This document shows, one piece after another, positions 10,718 through 17,544 of a stretch of 64,000 nt of DNA. Position 1 is the first letter of the stretch. Every line of letters starts with the position of its first letter. The notes under the pieces were generated by a model. It saw nothing but the letters and a program-made list of their open reading frames with translations. It was not told where the DNA came from and ran no database searches. Location of the stretch: the NCBI RefSeq assembly GCF_013367775.1, contig NZ_CP055157.1, positions 2,981,001-3,045,000 on the forward strand. Direction: 5' to 3'. Made by a program: the position numbers and the translations under genes. This DNA is from Microbulbifer sp. YPW1. GTDB taxonomy: Bacteria > Pseudomonadota > Gammaproteobacteria > Pseudomonadales > Cellvibrionaceae.

Positions 10718-11469
10718 CAGGCGGATACCTCCGCCTGATCACCGAAATAGCCGTCGGGAATGTCGGCAGTAGTAATTTCCCCTGCAGCCATACGCAGGTG
10801 GGCACCGCAACGCTCGGCCAGGCGCTGTTCGTGGGTCACCAGTACCAGGGTGGTGCCGGTTTCGGCGTTGAGATTGAACAGCAGGTCGATCACCTTGTCG
10901 CCGTTGTGCGCGTCGAGGCTACCGGTGGGTTCGTCGGCGAACAGAATGCCATTGTTTGTGTCTGAGTTTGAGCCTGAACCCTGATTGGCAATGCTGCAGA
11001 ATGCGCGGGCGATAGCTACCCGCTGCTGTTCTCCACCGGAGAGTTGCCGGGGATAGTGGTGCAGGCGGTGACCGAGGCCGACGCGCTCGAGGAATTCTTC
11101 TGCGCGCTTGCCGGCGTTGCGCTCGCCGCGCAGCTCGCTCGGCAGCATGACATTCTCCCGCGCGGTGAGGCCGGGCAACAGCTGAAAAGTCTGGAACACG
11201 AAGCCGACACAGCGGGCGCGCAGTGCGGCGCGTTCCTCTTCGTCCATGGCGGTAATATCTTCGCCGGCGAGCCAGATTTTGCCCTCAGTGGGGCGGTCGA
11301 GGCCGGCGAGCAGGCCCAGTAGGGTGGATTTGCCCGAGCCGGAGGCGCCGGTGATGGCGAGGCTTTGGCCAGCTGGAAGTTGCAGGGAGATGTCGGTGAG
11401 CAGGGTCAGCGGGCCTTCGCTGGTGCTGACACGGTGGTGAAGATGTTCGGCTTTTAGCATCATCGACAT
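10717..11469 (-). CDS. ybbA: YbbA-type ABC transporter ATPase
   Basis: The 250-residue ATPase partner of the downstream permease. Walker A is GASGSGKSTLL, the Q-loop FVFQTFQLLPG, the signature LSGGEQQRVAIARA, Walker B ILFADEPTG and the switch histidine LVLVTHE. The start at 11469 is chosen because CAGGGA lies 6-11 bases upstream; an ATG at 11505 is possible but crowds the divergent tesA promoter. Oddly, between signature and Walker B there is a hydrophilic insertion of about 13 residues (QGSGSNSDTNN, around residues 158-173) where relatives have a short loop such as ARAFASRP. Confidence 0.92.
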   Translation of the reverse strand: MSMMLKAEHLHHRVSTSEGPLTLLTDISLQLPAGQSLAITGASGSGKSTLLGLLAGLDRPTEGKIWLAGEDITAMDEEERAALRARCVGFVFQTFQLLPGLTARENVMLPSELRGERNAGKRAEEFLERVGLGHRLHHYPRQLSGGEQQRVAIARAFCSIANQGSGSNSDTNNGILFADEPTGSLDAHNGDKVIDLLFNLNAETGTTLVLVTHEQRLAERCGAHLRMAAGEITTADIPDGYFGDQAEVSA

Positions 11470-11540
11470 GGCAAGTCCCTGTAATTCCTGCAAAATGTGG
11501 TTCACGTTTGTAGCGACCAGTTTGAATTGGAGAGTATGAC

Positions 11541-12287
11541 ATGGCGGCAGTTTTTTTCCGGGGATTCGGGGCGGATTTTGTCCCGCGAGGCCTGCTTTTC
11601 GTCGCGCTGGTCACGGGGTTATACGCCGGTTTTGCCCGGGCGGATGCTATTTCCGGGGCAGACTCGGCCGCGCGGGAAGAGGTGAGTTCGGCGGAGGAGC
11701 AGAAGACTTTACTGGTGCTGGGGGACAGTATCAGTGCGGCTTACGGGCTGGATGAACGCCAGGGCTGGGTACAGTTGCTGCGCGAGCGGCTGGCGGAGCG
11801 CGGTCTGTCGGTTGAGGTGGTGAACGCCAGTGTGAGTGGGGAGACGTCTTCCGGCGGGGTGGCGCGTTTGCCGCGCTTGCTGACTGAGCATTCACCGGAG
11901 TGGCTGGTGGTGGAGCTGGGCGGCAATGATGGTCTGCGGGGCTATCCGCCGCGGGCGTTGCAGCAGAATCTGCAGCGGATGGTGAAGATGGCCCGGGCCG
12001 GCGGTGCTGAGGTGCTGTTGCTGGGGATGCAGATGCCGCCCAATTACGGTAAGGCGTATACGAAGGCGTTTGCGGCGGTGTATCCGAAGGTGGCGGCGGA
12101 GGAGCAGGTGCCGCTGATTCCGTTTTTCCTGGAGCCGGTGGCGCTGGAGGAGGGGGCGATGCAGACGGATGGTATTCATCCGACGGCGAAGGCCCAGCCC
12201 GCGCTGCTGGAGCATGTATGGCCGTGTCTGGAGAGTCTGCTGAAAGGCGATGTGGATACCCGGTCCGATAGCCTGTGCACTTCTTGA
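11541..12287 (+). CDS. tesA: Multifunctional acyl-CoA thioesterase I / lysophospholipase L1
   Basis: A 248-residue SGNH hydrolase. It has a hydrophobic N-terminal signal (LLFVALVTGLYAGFARA), the block I serine in VLGDSISAAYG, Gly in SVSGETSSGG, Asn in ELGGNDGLRG, and the catalytic Asp/His in TDGIHPTAKAQ. The enzyme cleaves fatty acyl thioesters and lysophospholipids in the periplasm. The start is preceded by GGAG with good spacing. It is divergent from ybbA-ybbP, the same neighbourhood as in E. coli. Confidence 0.93.
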   Translation: MAAVFFRGFGADFVPRGLLFVALVTGLYAGFARADAISGADSAAREEVSSAEEQKTLLVLGDSISAAYGLDERQGWVQLLRERLAERGLSVEVVNASVSGETSSGGVARLPRLLTEHSPEWLVVELGGNDGLRGYPPRALQQNLQRMVKMARAGGAEVLLLGMQMPPNYGKAYTKAFAAVYPKVAAEEQVPLIPFFLEPVALEEGAMQTDGIHPTAKAQPALLEHVWPCLESLLKGDVDTRSDSLCTS

Positions 12288-12354
12288 TCGGAAAGCGTAC
12301 AATCGCGGGCTGATTTTTGCTGGCCCCAGTGACTTCGTTGCTGGGGCTGGTGGC

Positions 12355-12470
12355 GGCGCTGCCGCCGGGTAAGCCTTTGCGGCACACGCTACGAGTTCAT
12401 CCATGAACGCTCGGCTGTGGCCATCCATGGCCACAGACGGTCCCGCAAAGGCTTACCCGGCGTCAGCGCC
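12355..12470. repeat. Nested inverted-repeat element (copy 2)
   Basis: Arms 12355-12382 and 12443-12470 are complementary at 27 of 28 positions. Inside are GTTCAT-CC-ATGAAC (12395-12408) and a 10-bp stem CTGTGGCCAT-CC-ATGGCCACAG (12415-12436). A separate hairpin GCCCCAG / CTGGGGC (12323-12347) lies just upstream. The plan matches copy 1 at 8091-8202, with a shared CATCCATG...ACGCT core, while the outer arms have unrelated sequences that are still self-complementary. It fills most of the 256-bp gap between tesA and ttcA and makes the longer in-frame upstream reading of ttcA spurious. Confidence 0.8.
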
Positions 12471-12543
12471 TTCGCATCCAACTGAAATACTTCGTAGCCG
12501 GCGGCAGCAAGTTGTTGTCGTTCGGGAGTTTGAGATTTACCCA

Positions 12544-13476
12544 ATGTCTGATCTGGAAAACCGCCGCGAGCGGCTGGAATTCAACAAGCTGCAAAAGCGC
12601 CTGCGCCGCAATGTGGGCAAGGCGATCGCCGACTTCAATATGATTGAAGAGGGCGACAAGGTGATGGTGTGCCTGTCTGGTGGTAAGGATTCCTACGCGA
12701 TGCTGGAAATCCTGATGAACCTGCAGAAGACGGCACCGGTGCACTTTGAGTTGGTGGCGGTGAATATGGATCAGAAGCAGCCGGGTTTCCCGGAGCATAT
12801 CCTGCCGGAGTATCTGCAGTCTGTGGGGGTGCCTTATCACATTGTGAATAAGGACACTTACAGTGTGGTGAAGGAGGTGGTGCCGGAAGGGAAGACGACC
12901 TGTGGGCTCTGTTCCCGTCTGCGTCGCGGTACGCTATATGGCTTTGCGGAGGAGATTGGTGCGACCAAGGTTGCGCTGGGACACCACAAGGACGATATCG
13001 TCGAGACGCTGTTCCTGAATATGTTTTACGGTGGCCGCCTGAAGGCGATGCCGCCGAAGTTACGTGCGGACGATGGGCGTAATATTGTGATTCGTCCGCT
13101 GGCGTATTGCCGTGAGTCGGATCTGGTGGCATTTGCGGAGCACAAGAATTTCCCGATTATTCCGTGCAACCTGTGCGGTAGTCAGGAGAACCTGCAGCGT
13201 CAGGCGATCAAGGGCATGCTGAACGATTGGGACAAGAAGTTTCCGGGGCGCAGCGATAATATTTTTGCCGCGCTCACGCGGGTGTCTCCATCACAGCTGG
13301 CGGATCGGGATCTGTATGATTTCGAGAGTCTGGAACTGGATCGTTCTACACCCGCGCCTGAGGTGGACGGGCGTTCGATCGAGCAGTCGGTGGATTCTTG
13401 GATTCCCGAAGATGCCCGCGAGGAGGAGCCGGCTCAGGCTGCTCAGCCAATGTATATCGAGGCGCGGAATCTGTAG
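12544..13476 (+). CDS. ttcA: tRNA 2-thiocytidine(32) synthetase
   Basis: A 310-residue PP-loop ATPase that thiolates C32 of some tRNAs using an iron-sulfur cluster. The ATP-binding motif is [12 protein letters not shown] (about 42-53); the cluster cysteines are in [12 protein letters not shown] and [19 protein letters not shown] is conserved. The reading frame is open back to 12403, but that part is encoded by the nested repeat and has no family match, so [17 protein letters not shown] at 12544 is taken as the start. A canonical terminator follows at 13511-13546. Confidence 0.95.
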   Translation: MSDLENRRERLEFNKLQKRLRRNVGKAIADFNMIEEGDKVMVCLSGGKDSYAMLEILMNLQKTAPVHFELVAVNMDQKQPGFPEHILPEYLQSVGVPYHIVNKDTYSVVKEVVPEGKTTCGLCSRLRRGTLYGFAEEIGATKVALGHHKDDIVETLFLNMFYGGRLKAMPPKLRADDGRNIVIRPLAYCRESDLVAFAEHKNFPIIPCNLCGSQENLQRQAIKGMLNDWDKKFPGRSDNIFAALTRVSPSQLADRDLYDFESLELDRSTPAPEVDGRSIEQSVDSWIPEDAREEEPAQAAQPMYIEARNL

Positions 13477-14068
13477 GTTCGTCTTCGATCAGTAACGTAT
13501 CGTTTTTCTTAACAGCCGTGGCATTTGCCGCGGCTGTTTTGTTTTTGGGGGGCGGCTTTCCGCCGGTCGGCGGCCCGGAAGGGAGATTTTTTTCGGGATT
13601 GATCAGCGCACTGTAGCTTTCGACAAAGTCCCGCAACCTGGCGCTGGGGCCGTGGTGGAAATGTTTTTTCCACAGCCGCGCCATTTTCGGCAGATTTTCA
13701 CTTTCCACAGTTTCCACTCCCGCTGCGCGGTAGACCAGCCAGGCGATGGCGGTGGCGTAACGCAGGTTGGTGGCGAGTTCGGCGTGGGGGTGTTGCAGGA
13801 AGTCCCGCTGGCTGGCGAGTCCGCGCACCTTGGAGGCGAGTGCAGGGAAGTTGATCAGGTACTTGTCCCAGATCTGTCGATGGGTGCTCGGGAGTATCTG
13901 GAATATGCCCATACCGTGGCGGTGTCCGGTTTTGAGGTGGAACCCCAGCTCGGACTCCTGTGCGGCGGTTCCCAGTAACAGGGCTTCCATCCCCGGGGAC
14001 CAGGCGCGCAACTGCTTTAACGTGGGACGAACCACCAGGAGGCGCAGCTCGTCGAGACAAATACCCAT
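13346..14068 (-). CDS. Transglycosylase-like, phage-type protein of unknown role
   Basis: A 240-residue protein. Residues about 1-150 ([41 protein letters not shown]) resemble phage and SLT-type lytic transglycosylase-like proteins that act on peptidoglycan; the glutamate in AAQESELG would be the candidate acid. There is no signal peptide. After about residue 165 the chain is low complexity (Pro, Lys, Ala rich) and is encoded opposite the ttcA terminator and the last 131 bp of ttcA, so the tail may be read-through without function. No other phage gene is nearby. Whether it is enzymatically active cannot be judged from sequence. Confidence 0.6.
   Translation of the reverse strand: MGICLDELRLLVVRPTLKQLRAWSPGMEALLLGTAAQESELGFHLKTGHRHGMGIFQILPSTHRQIWDKYLINFPALASKVRGLASQRDFLQHPHAELATNLRYATAIAWLVYRAAGVETVESENLPKMARLWKKHFHHGPSARLRDFVESYSALINPEKNLPSGPPTGGKPPPKNKTAAANATAVKKNDTLLIEDEPTDSAPRYTLAEQPEPAPPRGHLRESKNPPTARSNARPPQARV
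13511..13546 (+). terminator. Rho-independent terminator of ttcA
   Basis: AACAGCCGTGGC and GCCGCGGCTGTT form a 12-bp stem with one G-U pair around ATTT, followed by TTTTGTTTTT. It lies 34 bp after the ttcA stop and inside the opposite-strand reading frame of the transglycosylase-like gene. Confidence 0.9.
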
Positions 14069-14287
14069 AGTGTTTTGATATTCCCTTACTGCTCAGTCTG
14101 AAAATACCGCTCCCTGGCATTTTCAAATGTATGCTTTAGCGCAACTTACACCCTTGGTTTAGTTTGCCGATTGAGCTATCGCCAGCAAATGGGTAGATTT
14201 ACGCGCAATAAAGACCAATAACGACGGATTCAGCCTATTCTTTCGCCAAAGGAGGCTTTGTCTGCCAATTCTGACGGGGAACCCCAC

Positions 14288-15763
14288 ATGTCCGGACAAT
14301 GGCTTGTCGCCCTCACGTTCATCGCTTATCTCGCGTTGATTCTTGCCATTGGCGTTTACGCCTACCAGCGCACCAAAGATGCCAGTGATTATTTTCTCGG
14401 TGGCCGCTCGCTGCCTCCGGCGGTGGCTGCACTCAGTGCCGGTGCCTCGGATATGAGCGGCTGGCTGTTGCTCGGTCTGCCCGGTGCTGCCTATGCCTCC
14501 GGCTTGTCGTCCGCCTGGATTGCCATCGGGCTGTTCAGTGGCATCGTACTGAGCTGGACGACCATGGCGCGCCGCCTGCGGATCTATACCTACGCATTGG
14601 ACGATGCCCTCACGGTACCGGCTTACTTGCACCGGCGATTTAACCTTGAGCACCCCTACCTGCGCACGGTTTGCGCGATATTCATTCTGCTGTTTTTCCT
14701 GTTCTATGTGGCCTCGGGCCTGATCGCCGGCGGGAAGCTGTTTGAAACGGTATTCGGCTGGGACTACCAGTGGGCGGTGGTGATTGGCGCCATTGCGGTG
14801 ATTTCCTACACCCTGTTTGGTGGGTTCCTCGCGGTGAGCTGGACGGATGTATTCCAGGGGCTGTTGATGAGCCTGGCACTGGTGATCGTGCCGATCATGG
14901 TGATTTCGGACGAGGGCGGCTTCGGCAATGCGGTGCACCTGATGCGCGAGCAGCATCCGGAGCTGATGCACTGGATGACCGACAACACCGGTGCGGCTCT
15001 GGGCGTTGCCGCTATTTTGAGTTCACTGGCCTGGGGGCTCGGGTACTTCGGTCAGCCGCATATCCTTGCCCGCTTCAAGGCACTGCGCCACCCGGATGAT
15101 ATGCCTGTGGCCGCCACGGTGGCTGCGGTATGGTCACTGGCGGGTTTTCTCGGCGCGATGTGTGTCGGCCTGTTTGGGCATCTGGAGCTGGCACAGACGC
15201 TGCCGGATGGTGAGCGCATATTCATGGCGCTGGTGGAGTCCCTGTTCCACCCGCTGGTTGCGGGTATTCTGCTCGCGGCCATTTTGTCTGCAATTATGAG
15301 TACCGCCGATTCACAGTTACTGGTTTCGTCTGCTGCACTGGCGGAGGATCTCTACCACGTCTGGTTTGGTAAAAAAGTCACTTCCGAAAGCCTGGTGAGT
15401 GTCGGGCGCTGGGCAGTGGTGGCGCTGTCGCTGATTGCCGTTGGTGTGGCGATGGATCCGGATTCCAAGGTGCTGGATGTGGTGGCCTATGCCTGGGCGG
15501 GCCTGGGCGCGGCATTTGGCCCTACGATACTGATTAGCCTCTACTGGTCGCGTATGACCGGCACCGGCGCCATCGCGGGCGTGCTGGTAGGGGGTATAAC
15601 CGTTGTGATCTGGAAACAGCTGTCTGGTGGCATCTTTGATATATACGAGCTGTTACCGGGCTTTGTGCTCTCCGCAGCTGCTATTGTTTTAGTAAGTGCT
15701 TTGACGCATTGCCCTGAGGAAATATCAACGCGCCACCGTCAGTTACTGGGGCAAAAGCAGTAA
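14288..15763 (+). CDS. putP: Sodium/proline symporter
   Basis: A 491-residue member of the sodium:solute symporter family (SLC5-like, LeuT fold), about 12-13 membrane helices. PutP-type motifs include RTKDASDYFLGGRSLPP, ALSAGASDMSGWLLLGLPGA, FLAVSWTDVFQG, FGQPHILARFKA and AAILSAIMSTADSQLLVSSAALAEDLY. It imports L-proline with Na+ for nutrition or osmoprotection. The ATG at 14288 has GGGGA seven bases upstream and opens close to the first helix; a TTG at 14258 would add ten residues but its AGGAGG is only two bases away. It stands alone; putA is not in view. Confidence 0.93.
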   Translation: MSGQWLVALTFIAYLALILAIGVYAYQRTKDASDYFLGGRSLPPAVAALSAGASDMSGWLLLGLPGAAYASGLSSAWIAIGLFSGIVLSWTTMARRLRIYTYALDDALTVPAYLHRRFNLEHPYLRTVCAIFILLFFLFYVASGLIAGGKLFETVFGWDYQWAVVIGAIAVISYTLFGGFLAVSWTDVFQGLLMSLALVIVPIMVISDEGGFGNAVHLMREQHPELMHWMTDNTGAALGVAAILSSLAWGLGYFGQPHILARFKALRHPDDMPVAATVAAVWSLAGFLGAMCVGLFGHLELAQTLPDGERIFMALVESLFHPLVAGILLAAILSAIMSTADSQLLVSSAALAEDLYHVWFGKKVTSESLVSVGRWAVVALSLIAVGVAMDPDSKVLDVVAYAWAGLGAAFGPTILISLYWSRMTGTGAIAGVLVGGITVVIWKQLSGGIFDIYELLPGFVLSAAAIVLVSALTHCPEEISTRHRQLLGQKQ

Positions 15764-15828
15764 TCGATCAAAGCACTCGTACAGGAATGTGCATCTGACC
15801 GGTGGTGCCTGTGGTTGGAGTATAGAGA

Positions 15829-16341
15829 GTGATCGAAGTACACCTCGGTGATATCACTCGGTTGCACGTAGATGTAATCGTCAATGCAGCCAACCAGAGG
15901 CTCCAGGGTGGTGGCGGAGTCGACGGCGCTATCCATCGCGCCGCAGGCCCGGAATTACTCGAGGCCTGTCGTCGCATTGGTGGCTGCCCGGTAGGGGATG
16001 TGCGATCCACTCCGGGCTACCGACTGCCGGTCAAGCGTATATACCATACGGTCGGTCCGGTTTGGCGCGGCGGAAACCTGGGCGAGCCAGAGCTGCTCGC
16101 CGGATGCTACCGTCAATGCCTGGCGCTGGCGCGCCGCGATAATTTCCACTCCATTGCCTTCCCCGCCATCAGCTGTGGCGTTTACGACTACCCTCCGGAG
16201 CTTGCTGTAGAAATTGCTGTAGATCAGGTGCAAAACCATCTCGATCGAGACGATGGCCCGCGCCATGTAATTTTCTGTTGTATCGACGATGATATGGCCG
16301 AGCTGTACAGGATGCAGCTGGATGCCTGCGTACGACGATAG
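15829..16341 (+). CDS. Macrodomain ADP-ribose-binding protein, YmdB-like
   Basis: A 170-residue single macrodomain. Motifs are GDITRLHVDVIVNAANQRLQ, GGGGVDGAIHRAAGPELL, GDVRSTPGYRLP, YHTVGPVW and FPAISCGVYDYP, matching O-acetyl-ADP-ribose deacetylase / ADP-ribosyl-hydrolase proteins. It starts with GTG preceded by GGAG at eight bases. The expected role is removal of O-acetyl-ADP-ribose or mono-ADP-ribose from glutamate or aspartate. It lies about 1.2 kb upstream of an Rhs gene whose toxin tip looks like an ADP-ribosyltransferase, but there is no direct evidence that the two are linked. Confidence 0.93.
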   Translation: MIEVHLGDITRLHVDVIVNAANQRLQGGGGVDGAIHRAAGPELLEACRRIGGCPVGDVRSTPGYRLPVKRIYHTVGPVWRGGNLGEPELLAGCYRQCLALARRDNFHSIAFPAISCGVYDYPPELAVEIAVDQVQNHLDRDDGPRHVIFCCIDDDMAELYRMQLDACVRR

Positions 16342-16552
16342 CCGGTAAACCATCCAGAATGGCGCGGGCTGACTCCGATCGGTCCGCGCCACTTGTTGCA
16401 CTTTGCACTCTCCTATTTCCGCTCCTTTCTCTCTTCTTTCTCCTCATACCACTAATCCGATGCCGATATTTCGAGGGCTGAGGACTAAAGACGCCAGTGT
16501 TTTCCTGATTGCCGGGCAACCCCTGTACGAGTTGCTATCCTCTCGTAACTGA

Positions 16553-16564
16553 AACCGTACGGTT
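16553..16564. promoter_or_regulatory. Perfect 12-bp palindrome AACCGTACGGTT
   Basis: AACCGTACGGTT lies 43 bp upstream of the maturation protease start codon, in a 266-bp gap that is otherwise featureless. Short ACCGnnCGGT palindromes are typical of TetR-family operators, but no such regulator is encoded nearby. It is a candidate operator only. Confidence 0.35.
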
Positions 16565-16607
16565 ACACGGTAAAAATAGGTAAGAATAAAGACAACCGGG
16601 AGCTCCC

Positions 16608-17267
16608 ATGCGAAAGCCTTCGCACACTGCAACATCCAAAAAGCGCGTATTGATTCTGGGTATCGGCAACCTGCTGTGGGCCGATGAAGGCTTTGGCGTG
16701 CGTTGCGTCGAACACATGCATGCCGTCTGCGACTTTTCTCGCTGCGATGCAGAGGTCACGCTGATGGATGGCGGCACACAGTGCATATATCTCATGCACC
16801 ATATCCAGCAGGCCGATGCGCTTATTGTATTTGATGCAGTGGACTACGGCCTCGCGCCCGGCACCATAAAGCTGGTACGAGATGACGAGGTACCGCAATT
16901 TCTTGGGGCCAAGCAGATGAGCCTGCACCAGACTGGATTTCAGGACGTGCTGGCCATTGCCCAGCTCACCGGTCATTACCCGCGAGAAATTCTGCTGATC
17001 GGTGCGCAGCCACAACAGTTGGAAGAGTTCGGCGGCGGCCTAACCCCGATTGTGAAAAACTGCATAGAGCCAGCGGTTGAAGCGGCGCTCGCGTTTCTTG
17101 TTTTACGCGGGATCAAGCCAGTGCTGCGTCGCGATGCGCTGGATTGCCTTGTCGCGCTACCTTGCTCCCAGGATACGACTGACGACGAGAAGCGCTCGGC
17201 AGAACAGTTCTCGTACCGGAACGGGGATACCCGATTTTTTTCCTCGCGGCGTTTTCAGCGGGGTTGA
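16608..17267 (+). CDS. Orphan HyaD/HybD-type hydrogenase maturation endopeptidase
   Basis: A 219-residue protein. Residues about 13-165 match the M52 peptidase family that trims the C-terminus of [NiFe]-hydrogenase large subunits: ILGIGNLLWADEGFGV with the metal-binding Glu, LMDGGTQ, ALIVFDAVDYG and the histidine in MSLHQTGFQDVLA. The start has GGGAG five bases upstream. The remaining tail of about 50 residues (after FLVLRGIKP) is not part of the family and looks like out-of-family sequence. No hydrogenase structural or hyp gene lies within 15 kb on either side, so it is a remnant, acts on a hydrogenase encoded elsewhere, or has another target. Confidence 0.8.
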   Translation: MRKPSHTATSKKRVLILGIGNLLWADEGFGVRCVEHMHAVCDFSRCDAEVTLMDGGTQCIYLMHHIQQADALIVFDAVDYGLAPGTIKLVRDDEVPQFLGAKQMSLHQTGFQDVLAIAQLTGHYPREILLIGAQPQQLEEFGGGLTPIVKNCIEPAVEAALAFLVLRGIKPVLRRDALDCLVALPCSQDTTDDEKRSAEQFSYRNGDTRFFSSRRFQRG

Positions 17268-17342
17268 AAGTCCCCCTGGTGTTCCGCACCTATCCTGAGA
17301 TGAAATTTCACGGTTTTGCTTTCTCTCCGCTAAACCTTGCCT

Positions 17343-17417
17343 GAATTGAAAAATTACCCATCCTGAGAAGGTACTTCCGTACCAGTCATGAGGAGCTTCC
17401 CGGGTATTTTTCAATTT
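17343..17417. repeat. Inverted repeat upstream of the Rhs gene
   Basis: Arms GAATTGAAAAATTACCC and GGGTATTTTTCAATTTTT are complementary except for a one-base indel and end mismatches, separated by about 42 bp containing a small GGTAC-TTCC-GTACC hairpin. It lies between the maturation protease and the Rhs gene. The T-rich right arm could make it a terminator for the upstream gene; its other possible role is as a leader structure. Confidence 0.5.
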
Positions 17418-17544
17418 TTTCCCATTATTTGGAATTATTCCCCCTGTCCGGCTTTGCGGGTATCTTCTCTTCTTTTAGAATTCTTCCCTTATGGATTTAC
17501 GCAGATATTTCATCCTCTGATCTGCGTGTGGAAAGGGATATTTC

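Noticed and set aside
12403..12543. Upstream extension of ttcA by 47 codons
   Set aside because: The extra part is encoded by the nested inverted repeat, and the conserved TtcA N-terminus begins at 12544.
14248..14260. TTG start of putP at 14258 beside AGGAGG
   Set aside because: The ribosome-binding site is only two bases from the TTG, too close to work, while ATG 14288 has a properly spaced GGGGA.
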